Origin: Stromatinia cepivora
Taxonomy: Eukaryota; Ascomycota; Leotiomycetes; Helotiales; Sclerotiniaceae
Length of the DNA stretch: 64,000 bases
Direction of reading: 5' to 3'
Assembly (NCBI GenBank): GCA_014898415.1
Contig: RCTD01000030.1
Span: 124,001 to 188,000 of the forward strand
The translations under genes and the position numbers were made by a program. Positions 47,240 to 58,691 of the stretch are shown one piece after another. The notes under the pieces are model-generated. The model was not told the DNA's origin. It searched no databases and saw only the letters and a list, made by a program, of their open reading frames with translations. Position 1 is the stretch's first letter; every line of letters starts with the position of its first letter.

Positions 47240-48124
47240 ATGCACCTCTCTATCCTTCTTCCCCTCTACATCTACCCCATTCCCGGAGCTTGGGATTGGG
47301 TCACCTCAGCTATATCTACATATCCCTCCATCAACTTCGACATCATCATCAATCCAAACTCTGGACCTGGTCCTATCAATACTTTTCCTAATGCTAACTA
47401 TATTGATGGTGTTGCATCGTTAAATGCTTTTAATAATACCAAATTGCTTGGCTATGTTGATACTGCTTATATGCATCGAAGTGTTGAGGAAATCATGGCT
47501 GAGGTTGATACTTGTATGTATTTTTTTTTCTTTGCTTTTGATATCCTGATACTTATCTTCCTCTATTTTCCTAATCTCACATTTGTTACTCATGTATTGA
47601 TGATTTCACAATAGATAAACTCTGGTCCACGAACAAACCCAAAGACATCCATATCAGCGGTATATTCTTCGATGACTGCGTCTCGAACTGGAATAGTAGC
47701 ACTTCAGCCTTCATGTCCAAAATCGCCACCCACACCCACGCGGTTAATTTCACCGTTACATTCAACCCTGGAGTAATAGCCGATGCATCTTTCTTCAACA
47801 TCGCAGATAATATTCTAATGGTAGAAAATACCTATAATGCAGCTACGAGTTTGGCAAATGTAGATGCGAGTACGTACCCTTCCAGTGCATTTTTTTCCTC
47901 AGCTTAAAATTATCTAATACAACATAGTTCCAAAAACCCTGCGTCCTAAATCTTCAGTGATGTTTCATCATTTTACGGGTACGGCGATTGAGCAAAGCTC
48001 TTTGTTTTTTGCGATTTTGGAGAGGGGTGTTAGGTCCCTTTACATTACTACTGTGGAGTATTCTAGTGAGAGTGCGCTTTGGATGTTATTTGTTGGGGCT
48101 GTGAATGCTGGTGTCCTTGCTTGA
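47240..48124 (+). CDS. spherulation-specific family 4 (spherulin-4) protein
   Basis: Three exons (47240-47513, 47615-47869, 47928-48124) give 241 residues. Borders are GTATGT/TAG and GTACGT/TAG. Family landmarks: LLPLYIYPIPGAWDWV at the start, FDIIINPNSGPG (strand and Asn-Pro loop), LLGYVDTAYMHRS, IHISGIFFDDC and VNFTVTFNPGVIADASF, a TIM-barrel-like pattern. The family was named after spherulin 4 of Physarum and is common in filamentous fungi and bacteria, where some members are proposed glycan hydrolases. No signal peptide is visible from this ATG, although many relatives are secreted. The sequence ends cleanly with VNAGVLA-stop. Confidence 0.85.
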
Positions 48125-48960
48125 TATGTGGTGGGAGGAGAATTGTATGGTGATGCGCTGGTAGGATTATATTCTTACTGGGAGTGAAGGATGGGGTTGG
48201 TATAGCTATCTCCAGGAGAGTTGGTTAGACTAGATTGCATCACTTCGGGTAGGATCACGGGGCATTTTCTGGATGATGGCGGGCCACTTTCTGTGAGCAG
48301 GAGAAAAGGAGTTAAAGTTCATAAGAGCATAAATAAGCTTTGCGAGGAAAAGGAAAAATACTTGATGTTTTCATAATCATGTAAATGGTTACGAAAGTAT
48401 GAAAGTGTAGACTTCTTTCTATCAATCACCATATTGCTTTGTCTTTTTCTTCTGTGAAACTATCAAGAAAAACTAGTCAGTCTCAGAGTATTTGAAATCA
48501 TCTGTATATCTATCTACCTTCTAAAAAGCATAAAAATAACCTCGTCTCTCCTTTCTTATCCCTCCTCTCCAAAATAACTCACACCATCCTCCGACTAACT
48601 TCCCACGATGATCTTCTCACCTGCCCACCCCACACTCTACTCGCAGTCCCTATAGTTCTAAATTAAAACCCCAAAAATTGTAAACCCTCTCATTCAACCC
48701 CATCTCAACATCCATCCAACCTCAACTTCAAAAACTTATCCTCCTACCAGCTACCTCATAAATCCCTCCCCCAAAACAAAACAAAACAACAATCCACCCA
48801 TCTCCCGCTCCGTCTCCCACTCCCACCTCATCTCCCGATTACCTCCACATATATCATATATTATACTATACCTCCATTCATAACAAACGCTATACCAATT
48901 CATCCGAAATTTTTATACTACCACTACAATCCATTATTTATTTCATATATTCTTATACTC

Positions 48961-49018
48961 TTCTATCTTCTATTCTATCTTCTATCTTCTATCTTCTATC
49001 TTCTATCTTCTATCTTCC
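48961..49018. repeat. (TCTTCTA)n microsatellite
   Basis: About eight heptamer units of TTCTATC, slightly imperfect. Confidence 0.9.
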
Positions 49019-49435
49019 ATCATATCGTATTACAACAATATAGAAGTAGAAGAGAATAATCAGGGGAAACTGGTATTGATATCCCTCGTACTTTTATTTC
49101 GATAACATTTTCTAAGAAATTCGTAATGGTTAGATTGAGATTTTGTCGTTATTGATATAAGATAGAATAGATAGGGTAGGATATAATGTTTATAATATAG
49201 ATTAGATTTTATAGATATTATAATTTAATTATTAAGTATTTAAAATTTTTATTATTTTTATTTTTATTTATAAATGAGTTAGATTGTAGAGAATGAAGAT
49301 TATATCAGATAATAAATAAATAATGAGTAACGAGTAATTAGTTATTGTTATTATTTTTATTTTTTATTCCTACTTCTTTTTACTTTCTATTGTTAATAAA
49401 TCAAATATAATAGATGGATGAAGGATATGAGTCTG

Positions 49436-49503
49436 TTAGTATTAGTATTAGTATTAGTGCTAGTGTTAGTGGGATGGTGATGGGGTGGTGATGGGGTGGT
49501 GAT
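49436..49503. repeat. (TTAGTA)n and (GGTGATGGG)n tandem repeats
   Basis: About five TTAGTA/TTAGTG units followed by three copies of a GGTGATGGG-type nonamer. Confidence 0.85.
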
Positions 49504-49678
49504 GAGAGAACGAGGGTATTAAGGGATGGTGATAATGATATAGGAATAAGTAATGGATGAATGAATGGATATGAAAGTGTTAGTTTTAATAGGGTAGTAA
49601 TGGACTGATGATGGAGCGGTATTGATAATAGTAATGGCGTGGTGATATAGAAATAAATAATAAATAATAGAAATAAAG

Positions 49679-49711
49679 AAGAAGAAGAAGAAGAAGAAGA
49701 AGAAGAAGAAG
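49679..49711. repeat. (GAA)n microsatellite
   Basis: Eleven GAA triplets in a row. Confidence 0.95.
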
Positions 49712-49831
49712 ATAAATAAATAAATAATCTAAATATTATTAATTTTTTTTTTTTATAACTATCTAACTAACTGCTTAATCAACTATCTCTCTTCAATCAA
49801 TTAATTGTTTAAGATCTACTATCGAATTTAA

Positions 49832-49997
49832 TGTTGACTTTTGGTGCAGGAAGTAGTAGTATTGTTGACTATATAGGTTGAACTAAGGATTTATAATTCT
49901 AGTAGGAGTAGAATTGAGGTTATCCCTAAATATGGTTTGTGCATCATTATAGTTTTGTAATCTCAATTCTAATTCTATAATGGTTTCATTTCCAACA
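49832..49997 (-). repeat. D 3' LTR (left)
   Basis: Outer end TGTTGACTTTTGGTGCAGG keeps its C/G; the inner end shows GGTTTC where the other LTR has GGCCTC. Confidence 0.95.
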
Positions 49998-50029
49998 TTC
50001 CTTTATTGAGGATATCCTATTCGATTTTT

Positions 50030-51560
50030 CTAGGTTACTAATCCTAATATTTTTTTGAACCTTTCGAAAGCAATCCTTACACAAAACTTCGTCATTCCAT
50101 TGGCAATTATATCATATGTATTGATATAATTAATAGCGATTTTCTTTTTTTCTATTAAGTCTCTAATGAAATGATAATTGATATCTATATATTTAAATTG
50201 TTTATATAAATATAGATTCTTGGTTAAAGCTAAAGCGCCTTGATTATCATCGAACATCTAAACTGTATCTCCGTTCTTTCCAATGTAATTTGATCTGAAT
50301 AGATCTTTAAGTATTTATACAATTTATCTCCCTTGTTTAATGAACATTGTTATTGCAATATATTCTAATTCTGTATTAAAGGTAATCACAGATATTTGTT
50401 TTTTGTTAGCCCACAATATAAAGCCTTTGTAGAATATCATAATTCCCTCTGAAATACTTTTCCGATTATATTTGTTATTAGCCCAATCTGCATCTGTATA
50501 TATTTTTATTATATTATCAAATATATTGTATTCTTTATAAATATCAAATTGTATTTCTTTTGACCCGAACTATAGCTTTTATTTGATTATTGATTGTAAA
50601 TATCGCATCAGATTCTTCAAAGCTATAATATAATGTTTTATTGGTTTTGCCATAAATTGTGAAAGTCTTCCAATTAAGAACATTATATCTGATCGAATAT
50701 ATACCATTGAATGAATCACACTTTTTATTCATTATTGATATTTGTTCACATCTATTAGTTCATCGTTATCGATTGCTAGCCGAAGATGAATATAATCCAT
50801 TATTAATAGTTTCTTGACTTGATATTGTTTATATATAATACTATATTTGATTAATATAATATCGAAATATTCTTCTTGATTTATAATTAATATATATACT
50901 TTTCTATTACGAATAATTCTAACATTTAGGATTTTACTAATCTCCCTTAGATTCTTGATATTAAAACAGGCCGATAGCTTTTCATCGAACCAAATGATTT
51001 GTGATGATATATATGATATAATAACGATATCGTCGATATATATCAGTAATATTATATTACGGTCTTTGGATGTATATAGATATAGGTCTGCCAAATTTTG
51101 TACAAAATTTATACCTAAAAGTTCTTTCTTCAATAATAAACTCCAATCCCTTCCAGTTTACTTTAATCTATATAGACTTTGTAGAGTTCATAATATATAT
51201 CCCTTTTTGACTTTGATATCTTAGGGTAATTCAAGGTAGATCTTTTTTTTCAAATGTGATTCGGTAAAAGCGTTTTTGATATCGAAATGTGAACATTCCA
51301 AATTTTCCTTTGCAACGATAGTTAGGAATAATCTGAATATATCTAGTTTTATTGTTGATATAAATGTTTCGTTGTAATCCTTTCCTAATATTTGATTGAA
51401 CCCTCAAATCATTAATCTTGCCTTGAATTGTTCTACTTTGTTATCTTTGATCTTAATTGTAAATATCTATTTCGTCGAAACCAGATTACTTTTTTTAGGG
51501 AGTATATATTCTTTCCAAATACCATTTTGAACCAAGGATATGATTTCCTTTTGAATAGCT
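50030..51560 (-). pseudogene. D reverse transcriptase and RNase H remnant
   Basis: The RT piece (50732-51133) contains LIYIDDIVIISY with the copia catalytic YxDD motif. RNase H C-terminus (50030-50257): DDNQGALALTKNLYLYKQ, KYIDINYHFIRDLIEKKKI and a final MTKFCVRIAFERFK, matching the end of copia polyproteins. Interruptions are RIP-type stops. Confidence 0.82.
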
Positions 51561-53830
51561 TCCTTCCATTTTTCAAAGTGTTTTCGATCTGATATTGCTT
51601 CCTTATAAGTTTTTAGTATTTTGATTCCTAGAATTTCTTCGGTTGGATATACTATACCTTCTATATTGTTTATATCTATCAATGAAATTATAAAATCTAA
51701 AACAATTTTGTTTTTGATATAAGGGTTTATCTTATAAATAGTTGAGATTATAATCATAACATATTCTATACTTTCTTGAGTTTTGGCCTGTATAAATATT
51801 ACAATCAACGTCCTTATAATCTTGCTTTCCTATTCTTCTTCAGAATCTTATTCTATATCTCTTTTCCGTTTTCGTATTAGATACCTTAGGGATTTGTTTT
51901 CAAGGTTTATTTTATTTTTTTGTTCGATTTCAAATGATTATAGATTTACTTCGCTTTTTAATTCTGTTGAAATAGATTTATCAGCAAAATTTAAGACAGT
52001 CTTAAATTTTGTTTCTAATATAGATTTAGGGTTTGCAGAAGTTGATTTTTGGACTGGATCCTTTGAAATGATGAATTCAATATTTGAAGTATCTTTGGAA
52101 GAAGATTCTTGATTTGTTTTCTGAATATTATTATTTTTATTTTTATTGTATATTGATATTGATATATCTAATTTATCTAATCTTAATTCGATAATTGGGA
52201 TACTTGGTACAATCATTGAATTCGGTATAATATCTACTGGAGAGAATGTTTAGAATAAAGATGATATAGGTATTGCGTTTAATATTGAAGATGGAAAAAA
52301 TGTTTTGTTTGTTATTGGTTTATTATAAAGTTTTCGATTTGACTTTATATTCTTTATTCTTTGTAAACCTGATTTACAATTTCTTAATTTAAGATCCAAA
52401 TCTCCTCCTCGATAAGATTTATCTATGATTATTTTGTTTAATCAAAATATATAATTTAATTTTGGAGAATATATTTTGATATATTTATTCATAACTTTTG
52501 AATATTTTAGGAATATATCGATTCTCGAAGTATCCCACAATTTGTTATATCTCTATTCTTTTGGAATAATCTTAGAATTAATATAAATGTAATATTTGCT
52601 CCCCCAAATTTTGTATATTTTTATATCTAATATTGTATTTATAAAAACTTCTATAAAGAATTGATTTATTCCATTTATATTAGAATCAATATTAATACAA
52701 TTCCTGATATAAACATTATACTTTACAATTTCATCCCAAAATTCTAATGGTAATCCAGTTTCTTTTAATATTGCTTTTATATTTGTTTTTATAATCTTTA
52801 TATTCTATTCTATAAATCCGTTTTGATATAAAAAGGAAATTATTATAACTTCGGATTGTATACCCGATAACTATTTATGAATAACTTATAGGAGTTCCGA
52901 TACATTGTCAATCCTGATTATAATGATTTTTTCTCTAATAGCTAATTCCATTTTCTTTTTTCAAGTTTTCAATGTTTGAATTGCATCATCTTTTTGTTTA
53001 AATAATATAATCCAATTTATTCTTGTACAATTATCAATGATCAATATGAAATAACGATTCCCTCAAATCGATTTTGGGAATAATCCTGTAACATCGAAAT
53101 ATATAAATTCGAATCTTTTTGATTTATATAGATTCAATTGTTTCAGAATATGATTGGTTATTTTGATGAGTATATATATTTTGTAGATATCTAATTCAAT
53201 TGGGATCTTTATCGGTTTAATTATATTGGATACCTTATATAGATTCTTGATCTTGTCTGGATCTAGATGGTTGAATCTTCGATACCATAATAGGTATCTC
53301 TTTTTCTCCTTAAATATTAATTCGTTATCGATACCTTTGGTACTATCGATTATCTCTAAAGAAAAGCCTTTTTCCTGATCATTTTGATATACACTAGAAC
53401 AAAGAGTTATATCCTTATATCCTTTGGTCATATATAAAACCATGTACATTCCATCTTGCATTCTAGTATGGATAACTTTCTTATTATCCTTCTTGAAATA
53501 TATATGATAAAAGTTGAATTCCCTTTGCAATCCTATTTCGTAGATCCTTTTTCCTAATAGTAAGTTTACTTTTAGCTTTAATATATATAATATATTTGAA
53601 AATAGCATTTTAGAATTATCTTTGTATATTATATCTATTAGATCCCAATGATGATAATATATTACTCCTTTATTAACCTTTATCCTTCGTTTAACAATAA
53701 ATTCTATTAATCTGAATAATGAAGATTGGTTAGATATATATAAAGAAACATCTATATCAGTATACCATTTGCTAGAGGAAGCCTTATTAATAATTTCCTT
53801 TATCAAATTGCAATCTTCCTCCATTATATC
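51560..53830 (-). pseudogene. D protease, integrase and linker remnant
   Basis: The 253-codon frame 53063-53824 contains the protease region (SSKWYTDIDVSLYISN in place of the D-S/T-G-A-S motif; the Gly is lost by a G-to-A change), then NILYILKLKVNLLLGKRI, the pre-integrase domain RRFNHLDPDKIKNLYKVSNI, and the integrase entry FEFIYFDVTGLFPKSI. The catalytic core continues to about 52550. The linker (51467-52216) is Ser/Thr/Pro- and Lys-rich. Confidence 0.8.
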
Positions 53831-54099
53831 CTTAGTATCAGAATCTGATTCAGAGATATTGTTAATAAGATGTATTTAGTCTTTCTTATTGAAGTAAATC
53901 TTCTTTGGATTCGATGATCCCCTTCTTTTTTGATAACAAAAATAACTACAAAGAAGTTTGCTGGCTCATATTAAATACAGACAGTCTTATATATAATAAT
54001 CTTTCCTTTGACATAGATCGTAAACATTGTTTGGGATCTCGAAATCTGATTCTTGATATCGAAAAATATATCTAAATCTTTTCATAATTTGTGTTAGCT

Positions 54100-54720
54100 C
54101 TGATTTATCTTTAAAACAAAGTTCTTTAACTTATAAATACTTAATCTTATTATCGATATTAAAATTAATTTGAATATTCAATATATCCACTACTCCTTGA
54201 TAATCGATTGAAAGATTACATATTAAAACCAAGAACAAGACAATATCTTAATATACTGACCAACAGTTTTCATCTATAGCTCCTAATTTCCTTTTATACT
54301 CTTTCAGTTTATCCCAAGTTTTGATAATAATTATATCGGAATAGATATTGGATTGGAATTTGAAGTTCTGGATTATTGTTATATACGTATTAACTGTAAT
54401 TATATTGACTCTAATATATTTTGATTTAAGGTATCTCCAAAATATATATACTATTGAATATTCGTCGATAAAGATTTCATCGTTATCATTAAGTGTTATA
54501 CAAATATACAATAACATATTCATTTTATTCTTTAAGTATTCCGATTTCAATTCGATATTGTAATATACACGACTATTGATCTCGTAGGCAGATACTGTAT
54601 TGGATCCTGTAATTTATGTATATTCGTTTAATGTTTGATCAATTGTATAAAATTATCCTTTTTTTCTCAATTATATCTTCGTTTATTTGAACCATCGTTT
54701 ATAATTATTTTGATCGAACT
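54100..54720 (-). pseudogene. D gag remnant
   Basis: 54248-54550 reads MKSEYLKNKMNMLLYICITL... with a FWRYLKSKYIR motif, like the W-x2-L-x3-Y of copia gag (UBN2-type), matching C at 13448-13684. Confidence 0.7.
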
Positions 54721-55146
54721 TCGAAAGATTGTTTAATTCCGATATTATAAAGATTTCTTGCTATTTAATAGATATCAAAAATAATCTTCAGATTTTTAAA
54801 ACGATCTTAAAAAAAGATATATAACAAATAAATTCAAAATAATAAAGAAATATAAAAATAAAACAATAAAAGAATTTATAAAATCATATTATAATATATT
54901 TTCTTATAATTATACAAACTTGTTTTTCGCCTCTACTATAATTCTGTATCAACACTATACAGATTGTTTTCCGTTTTGGTCTATAATATTATGAATTATA
55001 AACTATATTATTATATTTCAATTCTGCTTCAATAATACTATATGAAAACTCTGATTTTCATTTTATTCTACCCCTATTAATTATACTAATCCTTTTTCGA
55101 TTTGCTTTGCTTTTTAATTATTACTATACAATCGGATCTTATAACC

Positions 55147-55312
55147 TATTAACTTTTGGTATAGAAAGTAATAATATTATTAATTATATAAATTGAATTA
55201 AGGATTTATAATTTTAGTAGGAATAGAATTGAGATTATCCCTAAATATGGTTTGTACATTATTGTAGTCTTGTGACCTCAATTCTAATCCTATAATGGCC
55301 TCATTTCCAACA
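55147..55312 (-). repeat. D 5' LTR (right)
   Basis: Outer end keeps GTGACCTCAATTCTAATCC and GGCCTCATTTCCAACA; the inner end is degraded to TATTAACTTTTGG. The adjacent inner sequence (55131-55146) is the same primer-binding string as in C. Confidence 0.95.
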
Positions 55313-56439
55313 TTTAATAATATATTATGAGAGAGTTGAGATGTTAAGGTCCTGTCGGGACAACTGTACACGGGGAAGTGAAGCTTATCAACGAACGTAT
55401 AGAACTCTTTGTTAATACGTTTTGATTTGCCTAGAGAGCTAGAATCTATGGAGGGTGAAGATCTATATAATGGTGCATGCCGAGGCACTAGTGCGAGCAC
55501 TAATGCGCACGTGATCCTTACCATCCTTACCATGCACGTGATTCATATTCCGACAATTAAATATAAGAAAAAGCTTTACTTTTTTTTTTCTTAAATAATA
55601 AATTTTTATTTATTTATCTTTTTGTATATCATTTATATATTAATCCAAATCATTATTTAATCTACTAATTCTACTATTTGAAGCCTCTATAATATAATCT
55701 AATCAATTCCAATTCCCATTCCCCCTCGCAGCGTACTATCGGGACGCACGTATCTCGATCTACCTCTTTCACAATATATATGTATATATATCTAGATAAT
55801 ATAATCTAACTACGATCGATTGATCTTTATACCGTGCCTCAAGATCCCAATCCCAATACCCCAAGATAAGTCAATCATGTATCCCAGGGTATCTCCATCC
55901 CAACCCTCCCAATCCAATCCAATCCAATTATTCCATCCTATCCATCCCACACTCCCTTCCATCCAAAGTGATATATGCATGAATAAACAAATGAAATATG
56001 AGTAATCCAGTCCAATCCTTCCTATCCAATCCAATCCTTCCAATCCAATCCAATCCTTCCTATCCAATCCAACCCTTCCTATCCAATCCAACCCTTCCTA
56101 TCCAATCCTTCCTATTCAACCTTATCCATCACAATTCATACTCATACAGATATATAAAGATGCCCAATTCAAAACATCAGAACACCAGAACACCAGGCTA
56201 ATAATGATATAGAAGATATATAAAGAAAATTTGTATCCGAGCTCGATTTAAATCAAAATCCATTTTTCCTCCATTTTTTCCTCCCTCCCTGCCTGCCTCT
56301 CCTCCCTCCATCCAGAGAGGAATATTGTTATCAAAACCCAAAGTCAAACCTAAACTCAAACTCAAACCCAAACAAAAGAAAATGTACCCATATCTCTCAC
56401 ACAAAAAAACAAAACAAAAGAAAAACAAAAAAAAACCCC
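55313..56439. other. intergenic with minisatellite, AT-rich left part
   Basis: Begins with D's right target copy TTTAA. 55313-55560 regains ordinary composition, followed by T-rich DNA, a TCCAATCC minisatellite and an A-rich segment before the next gene's end. No gene seen. Confidence 0.5.
55905..56115. repeat. (TCCAATCC / TTCCTATCCAA) minisatellite
   Basis: Irregular tandem array of CCAATCCAATCC and CCTTCCTATCCAATC units, partly interrupted around 55940-56010. It creates spurious open frames (WIGLD, SNPI repeats) on both strands. Confidence 0.85.
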
Positions 56440-57555
56440 TCAAATCCCCTCACACCCCCTAACAACCTCGACCAAACTCCTCAAAACCCACCCCTCAACC
56501 TCATTCCCGCTCCCATCCCTCGGATGCACATCCACCCTCCCCTGCATGCCCTTAAGTAACTTCGCAATACACGTACGAAGATTTTGTTCAATTTTTTTAT
56601 TCTGTGCCGCTTTTGCTCCTCCACGATGAAAATGAGTATTACCATTACCATTGCGACGAGAAGAAGCAGAACGGGATGTGGAAATAGAGAGACCGAGTGT
56701 AGAGGCTGCTTTGGCGGGGATACCGACGATGGATGTATTGTGGTGGAAGGAGAAGGTGGGGGTGTAGTTGTATGAGGGTTGTTTTTTGAGACAGGGGAGA
56801 TGAGGTGTTGAGTTTGAGTTTGAGTTTTTTTTGTGGGGTTGGGAGGGGATGGTGGGGTGGGATGAGGATGAGATAGGGTCGGTGGAAGAAGAGGAGGGGA
56901 GAGATTGGAGGAAAATGTAAGCGAGGATGTGGGCGTAGAGGGCTGAGCGGAGGAAATCGGAGGAGATGGGAAATATGGTGTGAAGGGGTTGAAGATTTGC
57001 GGCGGCGAGTTGATAAGAGAATGTTGGAAGGATGGAGGATTTATTTGGTTTAGTGGTGTTGGATGTGTTTTTGGAGGGGAAGGAAGAGAGGGAGAAATCG
57101 GGACTGAAGGGTGGAGTTGATGGTGGGGTGGTTGGGATTTGAGAGTTGAAGGATTTAGATTTTGAGGTTGGTGAGAGACAGATTGTTTGTGGACGATTGC
57201 GACGGTTTAGACCTTTAGGACGGATTTGATTAAATGCTGCGGTTGATGGTGGTGGTGGTGGTGGTGGTGGTGATACTTTTTGAGGAGATGATTTGATATT
57301 TGTAGCTGATGTAGCTTCAAGATGTGAACGAATGGATGATATACATGGAGTATCGACTAATAACATTTTTGAAGGAAAATTTGAAGTGCTTTCTTCAATT
57401 GCGGCTACGATATCAAGTATCGTATCTGGAGATGCTGGTGTTGGTGAAAAATCTGTTGGTAAAAAATCTATTGGTGAATGAATGACTTTTTCTTGATTAT
57501 TAATGGGAAATTTATATGATGTTGGTTCTTCTGGTGAAGTTGGAGGACTTGACAT
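56440..57555 (-). CDS. protein of unknown function (possibly the 3' part of the next gene)
   Basis: 371 residues from the ATG at 57555. N-terminal two thirds are Ser/Thr/Pro-rich and look disordered, with an eight-proline run encoded by a GGT repeat (minus strand of 57248-57272). An Ala/Leu-rich helical part (PTFSYQLAAANLQPLHTIFP, SDFLRSALYAHILAYIFLQS) and a basic C-terminal part (RTCIAKLLKGMQGRVDVHPR, GWVLRSLVEVVRGCEG) look folded and resemble conserved fungal proteins of no known function. The upstream gene stops two bases before this ATG, in another frame. Confidence 0.55.
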   Translation of the reverse strand: MSSPPTSPEEPTSYKFPINNQEKVIHSPIDFLPTDFSPTPASPDTILDIVAAIEESTSNFPSKMLLVDTPCISSIRSHLEATSATNIKSSPQKVSPPPPPPPPSTAAFNQIRPKGLNRRNRPQTICLSPTSKSKSFNSQIPTTPPSTPPFSPDFSLSSFPSKNTSNTTKPNKSSILPTFSYQLAAANLQPLHTIFPISSDFLRSALYAHILAYIFLQSLPSSSSTDPISSSSHPTIPSQPHKKNSNSNSTPHLPCLKKQPSYNYTPTFSFHHNTSIVGIPAKAASTLGLSISTSRSASSRRNGNGNTHFHRGGAKAAQNKKIEQNLRTCIAKLLKGMQGRVDVHPRDGSGNEVEGWVLRSLVEVVRGCEGI

Positions 57556-57557
57556 GG

Positions 57558-58691
57558 CTAAATCATTTTCTTTAAAGATGTCTTAATAGGTGAGCGTGAA
57601 GTTAATTTCCGAAGAGCAGAAGAATCAGAATGCTTTAAATTTGCAGCTGATGTTGATCGTGTTGGAATAGTAATAGACAATCTTGGGGATTGTTTCTGAT
57701 TTACTTGAACAACTTGTGCCTTGGCTGGTGCAAGAGCTGTTGCGCAAGCCTAAAAAATTATTAGTGATTGTTTCATGAATTAAAATGGGTAACATACAAA
57801 AAGGTTATCAGAGTCTTCATCATCTGAACTCTCACACATGCTTTCACTATCATCCAGCCATTCTTCGATATCCAAAGTTGATAATCTAGGGATGGCTCGT
57901 GGTTTAAGTGGACTACCATGCCATGATGATCCGGAATTTTGATTAGGTTCACCTAAACATTTGAAGGAGAAATCTGAATCTGCTCGATAACGTCTTCTTG
58001 AGGAAATAGGTGATGATGTTGCACTTTGTGTATGATGATTCGAATAATCCGAACTATATCCTTGACTTGAACTCGAATCACTGAAACCTTCATACTCATC
58101 TATGATACATGATGTAGTACATGCAAGCTCATCAGAACATTTAGTACAATTATCTTGGAAAAGAGGACTTCCAAGTAAAGGTGCTGTAGGTTTCGAAATA
58201 ATTGGAGTATCCCGATATCTTGTTGGCTGTATAGCTAATCGTGATGTACCTGCCAATCTACGTTCTGCTATCCTTCCAGAATTTGATAAATCTCCTAAAC
58301 GTCCTGATTGACCAAAAGTTGTTCTCTTGCTTAATGTTGATGTTGACTTTGACTGTGAAGAGGCAAGTTTAAGTGGTAAAAGTTGTTTCATACTAGAGAC
58401 TGATCTTCTTGATGTACTTGAAGATGCAGGTCTCATAGAACCAAAGTTTGAAGTTTCTTGGGTATACATGGTGGATTGTAAAGTCGGTAGAGAAGCCCTC
58501 GTAGAAATTGTTCGTGATTCGGTATATTCATTGTCATGATAAACAAAGGGTGGGTTAGAGGGAACATGATATGTTCTGCACGGCGTATGTACCTTCGGAG
58601 AATTGAAAGTAGAATTTTGAGTATAACTATGTATGGTTGATGAATCCATGTTGATGTCTTGAAGGAGTGATTTGATTGGTATTTGTGTCAC
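57558..58691 (-). CDS. Ser-rich protein of unknown function
   Basis: Two exons on the minus strand (58691-57798 and 57749-57558; intron GTATGT...TTTTTTAG) give 361 residues. Start MTQIPIKSLLQDINMDSST. The product is Ser/Thr/Arg-rich and mostly disordered, with a Cys cluster (CTKCSDELACTTSC), an acidic motif (IEEWLDDSESMCESSDDEDS) and a basic end RSPIKTSLKKMI. No domain recognised. It may be a nuclear or signalling protein, to judge only from composition. The stop TAG (57560-57558) lies two bases before the ATG of the following frame, so the two may be one ~735-residue gene with a frameshift or sequence error. Confidence 0.6.

Larger units (their letters stand above)
48125..49831. other. intergenic, microsatellite-rich, leading into element D
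   Basis: Contains several simple repeats (listed separately), a C-rich stretch at 48540-48840 and increasing AT content to the right. No gene seen. The last five bases TTTAA (49827-49831) are one copy of D's target duplication. Confidence 0.5.
49832..55312 (-). mobile_element. Ty1/copia retrotransposon D, complete-length copy of the C family
   Basis: 166-bp LTRs at 49832-49997 and 55147-55312, target duplication TTTAA at 49827-49831 and 55313-55317, total 5,481 bp. Genes lie on the minus strand: gag at the right, RNase H at the left. Same family as C, alignable without length change. Frames are RIP-broken, but long pieces survive (253 codons at 53063-53824). Confidence 0.95.

Noticed and set aside
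55198..55533. 111-codon minus frame crossing the right LTR of D
   Set aside because: It runs across the LTR border and target duplication, so it is a chance frame.
55810..56201. Frames of repeated WIGLD / SNPI residues on both strands
   Set aside because: Produced by the TCCAATCC minisatellite, with no start context or domain.
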